Source: Pseudoalteromonas sp. MM1
GTDB taxonomy: Bacteria > Pseudomonadota > Gammaproteobacteria > Enterobacterales > Alteromonadaceae
Direction: 5' to 3'
DNA length: 64,000 nucleotides
Assembly: GCF_030296835.1 (NCBI RefSeq)
Contig: NZ_AP027922.1
Coordinates: 1,116,001 to 1,180,000, forward strand
This document shows positions 51,180 through 61,398 of this stretch, in pieces. Under the pieces are notes generated by a model. The model was not told where the DNA came from, searched no databases, and saw only the letters and a list, made by a program, of their open reading frames with translations. Made by a program: the position numbers and the translations under genes. Positions within the stretch are counted from its first letter, which is position 1; every line of letters starts with the position of its first letter.

Positions 51180-53401
51180 TGACAGATTCAGTATTTAATT
51201 TAACGGTAGATGAAAACAAAATTGCCGTCGTAACCATTGATGTGCCGGGTGAAAAAATGAACACCCTGCGCGACTCATTCGCTGATGACTTAAAAGCTTT
51301 ACTTGAAGAAGCAAAACAAGAGTCAGTAAAGGGTATGGTATTTATAAGTGGTAAAAGCGATAACTTTATCGCGGGCGCTGATGTAAAAATGCTTGATAGC
51401 GTGCAAAAGCGTGAAGATGCTTTAGCAATCAGTGAGCTTTGTCATCAAGCCTTTTTTGATATGAAAAAACTACCTTATACAACTGTAAGTGCAATACATG
51501 GTGCGGCGCTTGGTGGTGGTTTAGAGTTTGCTTTAGCCTGTGATTACCGCGTAGGCACAGATAGCGATATTACTAAAGTAGGCCTTCCTGAAGTACAACT
51601 TGGTTTATTGCCAGGTGGCGGCGGTACGCAACGTTTAACTAAAATTGTAGGCATTCAAAAAGCACTCGAATGGATGCTAACAGGTAAGCAAATTCGTCCT
51701 AAGCAAGCTAAAAAAGCGGGCGTATTAGACGACGTTGTGCCACAAAGTGTATTGTTAAAAGTCGCTAAAGAATTTGCAGCTAAGAAAAAGCCACAAGATA
51801 AAGAGCCCAAGCTAGATAAAGTAAGCAAGTTATTAGAGTCAAACCCGTTTGGCCGTAACTTTATCTTTAAAAAGGCGAAAGAAAACGTACTTAAAAAAAC
51901 AGGCGGACATTACCCTGCACCGCTTGCAATTATCAAGGCTGTGCGTGCAAGCGTAGAGCTTGATAAATTAAAAGCATACAAAACAGAGGCTGAAGGTTTT
52001 GCAACACTTGTAATGAGTGATGAATCTAAAGCGCTTCGTAGTATTTTCTTTGCAACCACTGAAATGAAAAAAGAGTGGCGCAACGACGATGCGCCGGCTA
52101 TTAGTAAAACAGCCGTTTTAGGTGGTGGCTTAATGGGTGCTGGTATTGCGCATGTAAGCGCAGTAAAAGCTAAAGTACCTGTGCGTATTAAAGATGTAGC
52201 AGAGCAGGGCATTAGTAATGCCATGAACTACACCTACAAAATTTTAGATAAGCGCCTTAAGCGCCGTATTATGTCTAAAGCTGAGATGCAGTTAACCATG
52301 AACCGTATTACCGGTACAACTGACTACAGTGGCTTTAAACACATTGATTTAGTAGTAGAAGCTGTATTTGAAGACCTAGCCTTAAAGCAAGGTATGGTTG
52401 CTGATATAGAGCAGCAATGTCAAAGCAATACTATTTTTGCTAGTAACACGTCATCACTGCCTATTTCACAAATAGCAGCACAGGCGCAACGTCCAGAAAA
52501 CGTGATTGGCTTACACTACTTCTCGCCAGTTGAAAAAATGCCACTAGTGGAAATTATTCCACACGAAGGGACTTCACAAGAGACTATTGCGCGCGTAGTT
52601 AACTTTGCTCGCAAGCAAGGTAAAACGCCAATAGTGGTAAAAGACATGGCTGGTTTTTACGTAAACCGTATTTTAGCACCTTATGTAAATGAAGCGGCTA
52701 ATTTAATGCTTGCCGGTGAGCCAATTGAAAAAATAGATGCAGCGCTTGTAGAATTTGGTTTCCCTGTGGGGCCACTTGCTTTACTTGACGAAGTAGGGAT
52801 TGATATAGGCTCTAAAATTGCCCCAATTCTTGAAAAAGAACTAGGTGAGCGATTTAAAGCGCCAGATGCATTTTCTCGTATGATTGATTCAAAACGCCTA
52901 GGCCGTAAAACGGGTCGTGGTTTTTATGAGTACGATAAAAAGAGCAAAAAAGTTGACGAGTCAGTGTATGAGCTATTAGGTGTGACACCTGCTCCGCGTT
53001 TAAATAAAAGCGAAATTGCTAAGCGTTGTGTATCTCAAATGCTTAATGAAGCCGTACGTTGTTTAGACGATGGCATTATTGCAAGCCCACGTGATGGCGA
53101 CATTGGCGCTATATTTGGCATTGGCTTCCCACCATTTTTAGGTGGACCGTTTAGCTACATGGATAAACTTGGCGCAAGTAAAGTAAGCTCTGACATGTCT
53201 ACCTTAGCAAACAGCAATGCGAACTTTGCTCCGTGCGATACGTTAGTCGCAATGGCAAACTCAGGCGCTACATTTTACAATGTGCAAACAGCCATTGATG
53301 AGCCAAGCACTGCGATAATCGAAGAGCAAGTAATACAGGCTGAATCTTCTGATAAGCAAAATGAAGAAAGCGTAGCAGAGTCGCCAAAACAAGACTCTTA
53401 A
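51179..53401 (+). CDS. fadJ: FadJ: enoyl-CoA hydratase / 3-hydroxyacyl-CoA dehydrogenase
   Basis: A 740-residue multifunctional beta-oxidation protein. The hydratase domain (1-190: FIAGADVKMLDSV, HGAALGGGLEFALACDYR, GLLPGGGGTQRL) is followed by NAD-binding dehydrogenase (VLGGGLMGAGIAHVSA at about 310; NTSSLPIS; GLHYFSPVEKMPLVEI; DMAGFYVNRI). The C-terminal 30 residues are an acidic, Gln/Ser/Glu-rich tail (from about IIEEQVIQAES) not typical of E. coli FadJ. The start is the ATG at 51179 inside the fadI stop; 16 upstream codons are open but cross fadI. Confidence 0.95.
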   Translation: MTDSVFNLTVDENKIAVVTIDVPGEKMNTLRDSFADDLKALLEEAKQESVKGMVFISGKSDNFIAGADVKMLDSVQKREDALAISELCHQAFFDMKKLPYTTVSAIHGAALGGGLEFALACDYRVGTDSDITKVGLPEVQLGLLPGGGGTQRLTKIVGIQKALEWMLTGKQIRPKQAKKAGVLDDVVPQSVLLKVAKEFAAKKKPQDKEPKLDKVSKLLESNPFGRNFIFKKAKENVLKKTGGHYPAPLAIIKAVRASVELDKLKAYKTEAEGFATLVMSDESKALRSIFFATTEMKKEWRNDDAPAISKTAVLGGGLMGAGIAHVSAVKAKVPVRIKDVAEQGISNAMNYTYKILDKRLKRRIMSKAEMQLTMNRITGTTDYSGFKHIDLVVEAVFEDLALKQGMVADIEQQCQSNTIFASNTSSLPISQIAAQAQRPENVIGLHYFSPVEKMPLVEIIPHEGTSQETIARVVNFARKQGKTPIVVKDMAGFYVNRILAPYVNEAANLMLAGEPIEKIDAALVEFGFPVGPLALLDEVGIDIGSKIAPILEKELGERFKAPDAFSRMIDSKRLGRKTGRGFYEYDKKSKKVDESVYELLGVTPAPRLNKSEIAKRCVSQMLNEAVRCLDDGIIASPRDGDIGAIFGIGFPPFLGGPFSYMDKLGASKVSSDMSTLANSNANFAPCDTLVAMANSGATFYNVQTAIDEPSTAIIEEQVIQAESSDKQNEESVAESPKQDS

Positions 53402-53414
53402 TAGCTTCTTTTGT

Positions 53415-53441
53415 AAAAACCGCATTTATATGCGGTTTTTT
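53415..53441 (+). terminator. Rho-independent terminator after fadJ
   Basis: AAAAACCGCAT-TTAT-ATGCGGTTTTTT, about 13 bases after the fadJ stop. Confidence 0.9.
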
Positions 53442-53509
53442 CATGCCTGCTAGCTGCGTATATACAAAGTATGTTAGCGTAACTATAAGCAGGTAAGAGG
53501 TAAATCATT

Positions 53510-54019
53510 ATGCAGTTGTTTACAGCACGATTGGCAATGCGCCCACTTCAAAGCAGTGATTGGCCATTATTTTTGCAGTTACATCAAAATTCAACCGTGA
53601 TCCGTTATTGCTACGATATGCCAAGTGAAGCGTTTGTACGCAGCCGCTTTGAACAACGTTTAAAAAACTGGGATAGCACTTCAACTCACCCACTTTGCCT
53701 TGTGGTATTTAATAAGCATTCAAATGAGCCCATGGGTGTTACGGGGTTTACGTACGAATTAGAGCAAGCTGAGCTGGGCTATTTGTTTTTACCCGCCTAT
53801 TTTAATCAAGGCTTTGCCAGTGAATCATTGCGTGCCGTGATTGAGTGGGCGTGGCAACAATGCGGTATTACACAGTTTAAAGCCGTGGTTACAAAGGGGA
53901 ATATAGGGTCTGAAAAGGTTCTACAAAAGTGTGGATTAACGTTAACTGGTATTAATACGCAAGCGCATACTATTAACAATACACGTTATGATGATTTGAT
54001 ATACACATTAAAATTGTAG
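53510..54019 (+). CDS. GNAT-family N-acetyltransferase (RimJ/RimL-like)
   Basis: A 169-residue protein with the RimJ/RimL-type beginning LFTARLAMRPLQSSDWPLFL and the acetyl-CoA-binding core (AELGYLFLPAYFNQGFASES, then AVVTKGNIGSEKVLQKCGLT). The substrate cannot be deduced; relatives acetylate ribosomal protein N-termini or small molecules. It is a lone gene after the fadIJ terminator with an AGAGG ribosome-binding site. Confidence 0.85.
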   Translation: MQLFTARLAMRPLQSSDWPLFLQLHQNSTVIRYCYDMPSEAFVRSRFEQRLKNWDSTSTHPLCLVVFNKHSNEPMGVTGFTYELEQAELGYLFLPAYFNQGFASESLRAVIEWAWQQCGITQFKAVVTKGNIGSEKVLQKCGLTLTGINTQAHTINNTRYDDLIYTLKL

Positions 54020-54025
54020 CAAATA

Positions 54026-54043
54026 GGGCTAGCAAGCTAGCCC
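54026..54043. terminator. Hairpin between the GNAT gene and YjbR-family gene
   Basis: GGGCTAGC-AA-GCTAGCCC, an 18-base palindrome in a 37-base convergent gap; a second possible fold, CCCA/TGGG followed by TTTT, lies right after. It is likely a bidirectional weak terminator. Confidence 0.5.
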
Positions 54044-54056
54044 ATGAAGGTGGGTT

Positions 54057-54443
54057 TTATAGATGTGCTTCAATAGCTTTACGGTCTTTTTCTGGCATAT
54101 TTTCAACCACTAATTTGAAAGAATTATCGATCATTCTTTCAATCTCGCCTTGTGGAATAGAGCCATCTAAAATAACCGTATTCCAAAGCCGCTTGTTCAT
54201 ATGATAGCCAGGGATCACCGCGGGGAAAGTATCTCTTAATTCAAGTGCCTCATCAGGATCACACTTTAAATTAAGCCACCAAATAGGATCTCCATCATCA
54301 TTAACGTCTCCATCATTACCTAAGGCAAGGGTGGCAAACATTTTATGATTTACTTTATAAACATCAACCTCTTGAGCAAATGGCTTAGTCACTTGCACCA
54401 AGGGCTTCTTTACTAAATACTCATGTACTGTGTTTTGGTCCAT
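54057..54443 (-). CDS. MmcQ/YjbR family protein
   Basis: A 128-residue protein with the YjbR fold pattern (VHEYLVKKPLVQVTKPFAQE, VDVYKVNHKMFATLAL, WWLNLKCDPDEALELRD, PGYHMNKRLWNTVIL). The family has a double-wing DNA-binding-like fold; its cellular function is unknown. Single gene, upstream region shared with efpL. Confidence 0.85.
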   Translation of the reverse strand: MDQNTVHEYLVKKPLVQVTKPFAQEVDVYKVNHKMFATLALGNDGDVNDDGDPIWWLNLKCDPDEALELRDTFPAVIPGYHMNKRLWNTVILDGSIPQGEIERMIDNSFKLVVENMPEKDRKAIEAHL

Positions 54444-54637
54444 GATCCAATCCTTGAAGTCATACTCGGTAGAAATACAATAGCAGTTTTTTTATGTTTT
54501 GATTATAGCTTTTTAAATTTAAATTAAAAATTTGCAAGTTAATACAAGGTGTAGGCGCAAAAGTAGCGTATTTTTAGTTGAACAATACCCAGTTCGTGGT
54601 ATGTTTCTGGCAATCAAAAAAATAATAGGAAAACCCC

Positions 54638-55210
54638 ATGCCAAAGGCGAGTGACGTTAAAAAAGGAACCGCGATTGAGTTTAATAACCGTGTGTTGGTA
54701 GTTAAAGATATTGTACGTTCAGTACCACAAGGCCGTGCAGGCGGCAGTTTGTACCGTATGCGTTTATACGATGTAGTAACAGGCGCAAAGGTAGACGAAA
54801 CATTCAAAGACAGCGACATGCTAACCCTAGCTGATTTAACCCGCCGTGAAGCAATGCTTTCGTACATTGATGGCGATGAATACGTGTTTATGGATAATGA
54901 AGACTACACGCCTTACAACTTAAACAAAGAGGTGATTGCAGAAGAAATTCAATTCGTTAACGAAGAAACGCAAGGCGTACACGTTATTGTGATTGATGGA
55001 GCACCTGTAGGTTTAGATTTGCCATCAAGCGTAGAGCTGGTTGTTGAAGAAACAGACCCATCAATCAAAGGCGCTTCTGCAAGTGCACGCTCTAAGCCTG
55101 CACGTTTAACAACGGGTTTAACTATTTCTGTACCTGAGCATATTTCTACGGGTGACCGTATCCGTATTAATACAGTTGAGCACAAATTTATGGGCCGCGC
55201 CGAGAAGTAA
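54638..55210 (+). CDS. efpL: Elongation factor P-like protein EfpL (YeiP)
   Basis: A 190-residue protein of the EF-P family. It carries the YeiP/EfpL features [10 protein letters not shown], a loop [19 protein letters not shown] (Arg replacing the Lys modified in EF-P), [16 protein letters not shown] and C-terminal [17 protein letters not shown]. It eases ribosome stalling at certain proline-containing sequences. E. coli EfpL is also 190 residues. Start with AGGAAAA upstream. Confidence 0.95.
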   Translation: MPKASDVKKGTAIEFNNRVLVVKDIVRSVPQGRAGGSLYRMRLYDVVTGAKVDETFKDSDMLTLADLTRREAMLSYIDGDEYVFMDNEDYTPYNLNKEVIAEEIQFVNEETQGVHVIVIDGAPVGLDLPSSVELVVEETDPSIKGASASARSKPARLTTGLTISVPEHISTGDRIRINTVEHKFMGRAEK

Positions 55211-55220
55211 ACTTTAAGGT

Positions 55221-55253
55221 ATTATAAGGTTGGCGTTATACCAGCCTTATAAT
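55221..55253 (+). terminator. Long hairpin after efpL
   Basis: ATTATAAGGTTGG and CCAGCCTTATAAT pair over 13 bases (one G:T) around a 7-base loop, just after the efpL stop. It lacks a T tract, so it may be a transcript stabiliser or weak terminator. Confidence 0.55.
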
Positions 55254-55334
55254 ACGCAACCCCCAACAGCATAGTGCATGCCTAGCTCCCATAAAGTCTA
55301 AGGGGGTAATTACAGCGACATTATGTAATTTAGA

Positions 55335-57593
55335 CTAGCTTATTTTTGCAAAGTGCTTGTTAGCGCTAATAAGGCTTGGTGTAGAGTTGCTTTGTTGCTG
55401 TTTCAAAAACGCAGTAAATTCATCTTTAGAAAGTGGTTTTGAATAGAAGTAGCCTTGCACAGTTTCACAATTTAGCGTTTTAAGTATGTCAATTTGGCTT
55501 GCTTGCTCCACACCCTCAGCAACCACATGTAAATCGAGGTTTTGCGCAATCGTTACGATAGAGTCAACCATGTTGCGGCCACGTTCGGTTTTCATGTCAT
55601 CAATAAATGCTTTGTCTACTTTTAAGGTATTCAGCGGAAATTGTTTTAAGTACGCTAAAGATGAATAACCTGTACCAAAATCGTCCATGGCTAAATGAAT
55701 ACCACGGGCACTTAGCGAGCGCATAATTGCAATGGCTTCTTGTGGGTCGTCCATTACCGTGCCTTCGGTAATTTCCAGCTCTAAAAAGTAAGAAGGTAGC
55801 TCGTTTTTTTGCAATATCACGTCAATACGGGTCGTTAAATCTGGCAAGCTAAACTGCTTAGCCGACAAGTTAACGGCTACGCGGCCGCTGAATAGACCAT
55901 CGTCTAGCCATTGTTTTACATCGCGACACGCTTTGTTTAAAACCACTTCACCAATTTCTATTATTTGCCCGGTTTCCTCTGCAATAGGAATAAATACACC
56001 GGGGCTAATAACGCCCTTTTTAGGGGTTATAAAGCGCACTAATGCTTCCATTCCGGTAAGTTTACCGGTACGAATATTCATTTTAGGCTGATAATACACT
56101 TCAAAGTGGTTTTCTTTTAGACCAAAGCGCATTAAGTTTTCTATTTGTAAGCGTTTAACCGCTTGGCGGTTCATAGTGTCGTTAAAAAACAGGTAACTAT
56201 TACCTTTCTTTTTAGCATGATACATTGCGGTATCAGCGTTTTTTAATAACAGCTCTGGCGTACTGCCATCTTCAGGGAATAACACTATGCCTACGCTTGA
56301 GGTAATCGCAAGCTCGTGGCCTGCCATTTTAAATGGGGTCGCAATTGCAGCTAAAAATTGCTTTGCCATGCGAGTAATAACATGAATATCATTAGTATCT
56401 GCCATAACTAAGGCAAATTCATCACCGCCTAAGCGGTAAAAAACATCATTCTCACGGGTTAATTTATTTAATCGCATAGCCAATTTTGCTAATAGGCTGT
56501 CGCCTAGCTGGTGGCCTAATGAATCATTAATCTTTTTAAAGTTATCTAAATCAAATACCAAAAGGGCATGGTGGGTATTTTGTTTTACCAGCTTTTGTAG
56601 GTCGGTAAAAAATAAATTTCTGTTAGGTAAGCTGGTAGTACGGTCTCTATTTGATAAATTATGCAGTTGCGATTGTGCATTTTTACGTTCGGTTAAATCT
56701 GAATAAACAACTACATAGTTTGTTATTTGGTGCTGATCGTTTTTTATTTCATCAATCGAAATTTCTATTGGCAGTAACACTCGCTCACTATTGCGCAGTT
56801 TTACCTCTTGTTGAATTCGCTCGCGCTCTCGCACTATATTTTTAATGTTTTCAATATAGCTTTTATCATAACCAGGTAAGTTAAAAGGCTTTTTGAGATA
56901 TTGCTCTCTAACGCCACCAAAAAGGATTAAAAAGCTGGGATTTATATCAACTAAGTTGAAGTTTTTATCGTATATAGCAAGTGCATCAGTGAGTGATTCT
57001 ACGCACTTAGCAAATAAATTGAGGCGCTCTTCTGTTGACTTTAACACTGAGATATCGCGTACTGTGCCGGTCATTCTCAGTGGTGCTAAGTTTGCATCTT
57101 TTTCTATTATTTTTCCGCGGTCTAACACCCAATGCCAGTGGCCAAAGGTGTCTTTAATGCGGTAAGTGGCTTCAAAAAAAGCTGACTTTTGAGCGAAGTG
57201 TTTTTTTAGCAAATGCTCTACTGAAGCAATATCGTGTGGGTGAATTAAGCTTTTATTTGGCGGAAACCCCATTAACGTTGTTGAATCCATCATGTATTTA
57301 TCGTTAATGCGAATAACTTCGCCTGTTTTTATATTCCAATCCCAAAGCGTATCGCCACTGCCTTCAACCGTGCTTTTTAAGCGCTTTTCTGAGAGGCTGT
57401 GCTGTAGTCGAGAGCGCTTTAATTTATAAATTACGAATAATAGGTATGGCAAAGCCAGCGCAAGTAGGGCACTGGCAAAAATTAAAACGGTGTTGGTATT
57501 TATATTAAAGGCGTGTTCAAAGGCAACTGCTGCGGGTGCTAGGCTTAGCAACAACCAGTACAAACCACATTTTATTGTTGTTATTTTTATCAT
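55335..57593 (-). CDS. PAS-PAS-GGDEF-EAL protein (c-di-GMP turnover)
   Basis: A 752-residue membrane protein. An N-terminal signal-anchor (ending AVA, about 24) and membrane segment (37-57) are followed by PAS (about 72-185; DTLWDWNIKTGEVIRIN, RMTGTVRDIS), PAS (about 190-302), GGDEF (389-393, with DLDNFKKINDSLGHQLGD) and EAL (516-518; NLSAKQF; MDDFGTGYSSLAYLKQFPL). Both catalytic motifs are intact. No ligand is evident. It is divergent from none of its neighbours and lies between efpL and an M16 peptidase gene on the same strand. Confidence 0.93.
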   Translation of the reverse strand: MIKITTIKCGLYWLLLSLAPAAVAFEHAFNINTNTVLIFASALLALALPYLLFVIYKLKRSRLQHSLSEKRLKSTVEGSGDTLWDWNIKTGEVIRINDKYMMDSTTLMGFPPNKSLIHPHDIASVEHLLKKHFAQKSAFFEATYRIKDTFGHWHWVLDRGKIIEKDANLAPLRMTGTVRDISVLKSTEERLNLFAKCVESLTDALAIYDKNFNLVDINPSFLILFGGVREQYLKKPFNLPGYDKSYIENIKNIVRERERIQQEVKLRNSERVLLPIEISIDEIKNDQHQITNYVVVYSDLTERKNAQSQLHNLSNRDRTTSLPNRNLFFTDLQKLVKQNTHHALLVFDLDNFKKINDSLGHQLGDSLLAKLAMRLNKLTRENDVFYRLGGDEFALVMADTNDIHVITRMAKQFLAAIATPFKMAGHELAITSSVGIVLFPEDGSTPELLLKNADTAMYHAKKKGNSYLFFNDTMNRQAVKRLQIENLMRFGLKENHFEVYYQPKMNIRTGKLTGMEALVRFITPKKGVISPGVFIPIAEETGQIIEIGEVVLNKACRDVKQWLDDGLFSGRVAVNLSAKQFSLPDLTTRIDVILQKNELPSYFLELEITEGTVMDDPQEAIAIMRSLSARGIHLAMDDFGTGYSSLAYLKQFPLNTLKVDKAFIDDMKTERGRNMVDSIVTIAQNLDLHVVAEGVEQASQIDILKTLNCETVQGYFYSKPLSKDEFTAFLKQQQSNSTPSLISANKHFAKIS

Positions 57594-57648
57594 TTATTTT
57601 ATTACTACTAATTAACAAATGATAATTTAAATCATGCCACTTACAGAG

Positions 57649-60372
57649 TCAAAGAGATTGCGAGCAAAGCGGCAATTTTTGCGATTTATTTACTTTTGCG
57701 CTACTTAATAACTCATACCTTGGCCTATCTTTTGAAAAAGTAGCTATGGCGTAGCTTTTCATTTCTTTAAGGCTGAGGGCGCGCAGTGCCTCTAGGAGGC
57801 GCTTTTGCATATGAAAGTCATGATCTTTGTTACCTATCGCTAGCCAAAAACGCTGTGAACGTAACCGTAAGTTTTTATCTTTTTCAGCTATGTGAGTTGC
57901 CAAACCTTGTTTATGCTGCTGCCATGTTGTTTCGTCTAGGGCGTCTAGGTTAACAATAAACTGGCTTACAAAATGATTATGCCTGTGCAGCAGGGTGTGA
58001 GCTTCAAATTTTGGCGATTGAATATAAAAAGCAATGCCGGCTCGGGTATTAAATGGCGCATAGCCCGTGCCAACCAAGTAACCTAGCTGTTGTGTGGTTC
58101 TTAGTTCGTTAAAATAGTCTTGGTTGATTATATGATTAAGGGCCATTAATTTAACTTTTTCATCCACTTCTGCACTTTGTGCTTGGTAGTAAATTACCAT
58201 GGCGTTATCACTGCATGGCAGTTCAAGTTCGCAGCGAGTCACTTGGTCTATCTCGTGCAATGGGCGTGTTAAATCCTCAATAGCCGTGGCATTTTTTAAA
58301 TGCTCAGCCACTTTTTTATGAAACACTTTTGCGTCTGTTTGTTGCCAATTACCGTGTAAAAACGACTCAACATGTAAGGCTTTAAAAAAATCGGCTCTAA
58401 ATTCGTTAAACTGCTGAAAACAGGTGTTTTTAAGTGCAGTGGCTAATTCGTTGGGTTGTGGATTCCATGGCATTATTTTGGCACCCAATACGCTAAACAA
58501 TTTACTCACGGGTTTATTTTGGTTGCTGTTGCGCCAGTGCCTTACCAGTTGCTTTTTGTACTCGGCAAAGCGGCGTGCACAAATATCAACATTAAACAAT
58601 GCATCAAGTAATTGCTCCACCAACTCTAGCTGACTAGTCGATAGCCCCGCTGTGTGCAACGTAAGCCCGCCTTGGTGTGAGGTTAAATGATAACTCAAAC
58701 CTGCCAATTCTGCGGGGTAAAACTGCTCGCCAACACTGTCCATAAATAAGTCACTAAAAAGGCGAGTTAACGCCATGTGCTTTACATCTTTTACCGCAAA
58801 GTGCGAGTCCATTGCTAAATAAAAGTGCCCTTTGGCTACCCTAAAGGTGTTGTCTTGTTTAAACCAAAAGTCAAACCCAGGCTCTTTAACTAACAGTAAG
58901 GGCTTGGTTTGTGGTTTTTCGACTTCGTATAACACCACTTCTTTTGTTAAATAGGGGTTTGCTGTAGGAAGCAGCATAGTACTCAGCGGTTTATTTATAT
59001 GCGCAAGCGACTCCAGCCAATGCGGCGAAATTGCCTCAACTTTGTAGGGGGTGTTGTACCACGCAGTGCTGTGCTCTGCCTCTACACCTGGATGAATAAG
59101 TACCAAGCGCATATTATGTGGGGTAAGCCATTGCATCGCCATTTCATGAGTGGCTTTATTAAAGCCTTCCATTAAGTAATCGCCTTGCACATAGTTAGCT
59201 TCGTCGTAGTGCTGCATATTAATGCTTAGGTTACTTACCCAATCAATTAAGCGCGATTTTTCTTGGTTATCAAACGCAATTTGTAACAGGTTTTTTTTAT
59301 CTTGGTATAGGCGTGGCAATTTATCGGTGTTGTTATTGATTAGGCAAATATACTCAAACACAATTTCTATTATATCTTCAAAGTATTCAATGCCTTCATC
59401 GGTAAGCGCCATGCTAATGTTGAAATCTTTAAAGTTGCTGCCATTTATTCCGCCGCCGGCAGAAAGTGCGTTAATCCACCCTTGCTCTTTTAAAATAGAG
59501 TACAACGAGCCTGCGCCTTCGTAGCCGAGTAGGTGGGCTATAAAGCTGACGGTTTTGTGGCGATAAAAGTCATCGATATTTGGCATAGCAAAACTAATAA
59601 TAAGTTTTTGCATGTGCTTGTGCGGTTCAATGTGCAGTACTTTGCCAATATCTTGCGCGCGATACAATGGCTCCTCAATAGGGGCTTTAAGTGCGCCTTT
59701 ATGGCCATTAATGCCGCTAAAATAACGATGCGTCCACTGGGCGAGCGTATCAAGCGGTTCGTTGGCACAAATTACGAGGGTCATCCACTGTGCTTGATAG
59801 TACTTATTAAAAAAATCTCTTAACTCGTCACTTATGCAGCGCTCTCTATCGGCGAGGGTATGTAAATTACCCACCGAAAATTTAGCAAAAGGGTGAGCTG
59901 GGTTAACGGTTTCTTTATGAGCCTGATAAATACGACGCCCATCATCTTTTATTTTTAATTTAAACTCAGCCTCTATGGCATTGCGCTCTTTTTCGGTCTC
60001 CGCTGGGTTTAATAATGGGGCAATAAAAAAGCGGCTAAATTGCGCAAGGGCTTTTTCAATGGCTTGATTATTAATATCAAAGTAATAACACGTGTGCTCA
60101 GTACCGGTCCACGCGTTGGTATTGCCGCCCGATTGAGATACAAAATTATTAAAGCTTCCAGAATCAGGGTATTGGTCGGTCCCTAAAAAAAGCATATGCT
60201 CTAAAAAGTGTGCAAGGCCTTGCCTGTCAAGGGGGTCATCAAAATGGCCAGCGTTAACCGCCATCGAAGCAGCGGCTTTAGTTGAATCTTTATCTTGCAC
60301 TAATAATACTTTTAGCCCATTGTCGAGTGTAATGGCGCGGTATGCTCTGTTATCATTGCGGCTGATATTCAA
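57649..60372 (-). CDS. M16-family zinc peptidase (pitrilysin/insulinase type)
   Basis: A 907-residue protease. The inverted zinc motif HFLEH (His55, Glu58, His59) and downstream ERNAIEAEFKLK (third ligand) are intact, followed by three further inactive or structural M16 domains (HLLGYEGAGSLYSILKEQGW, then QLGYLVGTGYAPFNTRAG). It resembles protease III/insulinase relatives of about 900-960 residues. No clear signal peptide, so it may be cytoplasmic. Substrates would be peptides. Confidence 0.92.
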   Translation of the reverse strand: MNISRNDNRAYRAITLDNGLKVLLVQDKDSTKAAASMAVNAGHFDDPLDRQGLAHFLEHMLFLGTDQYPDSGSFNNFVSQSGGNTNAWTGTEHTCYYFDINNQAIEKALAQFSRFFIAPLLNPAETEKERNAIEAEFKLKIKDDGRRIYQAHKETVNPAHPFAKFSVGNLHTLADRERCISDELRDFFNKYYQAQWMTLVICANEPLDTLAQWTHRYFSGINGHKGALKAPIEEPLYRAQDIGKVLHIEPHKHMQKLIISFAMPNIDDFYRHKTVSFIAHLLGYEGAGSLYSILKEQGWINALSAGGGINGSNFKDFNISMALTDEGIEYFEDIIEIVFEYICLINNNTDKLPRLYQDKKNLLQIAFDNQEKSRLIDWVSNLSINMQHYDEANYVQGDYLMEGFNKATHEMAMQWLTPHNMRLVLIHPGVEAEHSTAWYNTPYKVEAISPHWLESLAHINKPLSTMLLPTANPYLTKEVVLYEVEKPQTKPLLLVKEPGFDFWFKQDNTFRVAKGHFYLAMDSHFAVKDVKHMALTRLFSDLFMDSVGEQFYPAELAGLSYHLTSHQGGLTLHTAGLSTSQLELVEQLLDALFNVDICARRFAEYKKQLVRHWRNSNQNKPVSKLFSVLGAKIMPWNPQPNELATALKNTCFQQFNEFRADFFKALHVESFLHGNWQQTDAKVFHKKVAEHLKNATAIEDLTRPLHEIDQVTRCELELPCSDNAMVIYYQAQSAEVDEKVKLMALNHIINQDYFNELRTTQQLGYLVGTGYAPFNTRAGIAFYIQSPKFEAHTLLHRHNHFVSQFIVNLDALDETTWQQHKQGLATHIAEKDKNLRLRSQRFWLAIGNKDHDFHMQKRLLEALRALSLKEMKSYAIATFSKDRPRYELLSSAKVNKSQKLPLCSQSL

Positions 60373-60555
60373 ATGATGCTCCTGAAACGAGACGTTTACT
60401 TGTTAACAACAGATGATAGCTTCAGGACAGCGAAAAAATAGCGAAAAGATTTACCTGAATATCATGAGAGAATTATTCTTTGGAATAATAGTTAATATAG
60501 CGGACAAATGGGCAAACTGGCTACTGTTTTATATTCATTAATCGGTTGATTTTTT
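60373..60555. other. Intergenic region between the M16 peptidase gene and sixA
   Basis: A 183-base divergent gap. A run AATTATTCTTTGGAATAAT at about 60471-60489 is an inverted repeat (ATTATTC/GAATAAT) of modest strength. No RNA gene or other reading frame is seen. Confidence 0.35.
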
Positions 60556-61026
60556 ATGAAAACAATCTTAATTATGCGCCACGGCGAAGCGACACCGATG
60601 CAAGCTAATGACGCAGCAAGAAACCTAACACCGAAAGGCCATGCAGAAGCAGAAAAAATGGGCTTATGGCTACACAAACACTTTTCTGTAGATGCGTTAT
60701 TGGTAAGTCCTTACTCGCGCGCACAGCAAACAGCTAAAGAAGTTGAAAAAAACAATGTATTTAAATTTAGTGAAACCTGTAGCGACATAATCCCCGAGGG
60801 GAAGCCACAAATAGCAGCTGATTATTTAGAAACACTTATTGCCATGCATCCTCAGTGCAATACGTGGTTGGTGGTCGCTCATATGCCCATAGTGAGTTAT
60901 ATAGTAGATCAGCTCAGCCCAGGTAATATGCCTATTTTTAATACCGCAGCGGTTGCTGTCATTCAGTATGATGAAACCTCGCAGCGCAGTGAATATGTAA
61001 ATATTAACGCGCCTGCCAACATATAG
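60556..61026 (+). CDS. sixA: Phosphohistidine phosphatase SixA
   Basis: A 156-residue protein of the histidine phosphatase superfamily: MRHGEA (His9 nucleophile), SPYSRAQQTA (Arg), EGKPQ and VVAHMPIVSY (second catalytic His). SixA removes phosphate from histidine of phospho-relay and PTS proteins. In E. coli it also lies near fadIJ. The start codon has only a weak upstream ribosome-binding region (GGTTGATTTTT). Confidence 0.93.
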   Translation: MKTILIMRHGEATPMQANDAARNLTPKGHAEAEKMGLWLHKHFSVDALLVSPYSRAQQTAKEVEKNNVFKFSETCSDIIPEGKPQIAADYLETLIAMHPQCNTWLVVAHMPIVSYIVDQLSPGNMPIFNTAAVAVIQYDETSQRSEYVNINAPANI

Positions 61027-61041
61027 AGAAAAGAGATAAAA

Positions 61042-61392
61042 ATGAGTATAGAACGCCTTGAAACGGGTGCGCGTATGAGCCGTATAGTTAAACATAATGG
61101 AACCGTTTATTTATGCGGACAAGTATGCAGCGATGCAGAACAAAACATTACAGAGCAAACGCAAACGATGCTCGACAAAGTAGAGACACTACTTGAGCAG
61201 GCAGGGAGTTCTAAAAAGCATATGTTAAGCGCAACTATTTATGTTAAAAGCATGGAGTATTTTGCCGATATGAATGCGGTATGGGATGCATGGGTGCCAG
61301 AAGGTTATGCGCCGGCACGCGCCTGTGTTGAAGCTAAAATGGCGCGCGATGCGCTTTTGGTTGAAATTTCGGTAGTGGCCGCACTTAAATAA
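61042..61392 (+). CDS. RidA (YjgF/YER057c/UK114) family protein
   Basis: A 116-residue protein with the RidA-family pattern: [78 protein letters not shown]. The conserved Arg in ARACVEA would bind the 2-aminoacrylate carboxylate. This branch looks like YoaB/RutC-type rather than the canonical RidA, so deaminase activity is likely but not assured. 15 bases after sixA, probably cotranscribed. Confidence 0.87.
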   Translation: MSIERLETGARMSRIVKHNGTVYLCGQVCSDAEQNITEQTQTMLDKVETLLEQAGSSKKHMLSATIYVKSMEYFADMNAVWDAWVPEGYAPARACVEAKMARDALLVEISVVAALK

Positions 61393-61398
61393 GCGCCT

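Noticed and set aside
57649..60372. Plus-strand frames of up to 100 codons within the M16 peptidase gene
   Set aside because: They are antisense to a conserved zinc peptidase and have no start signals or family resemblance.
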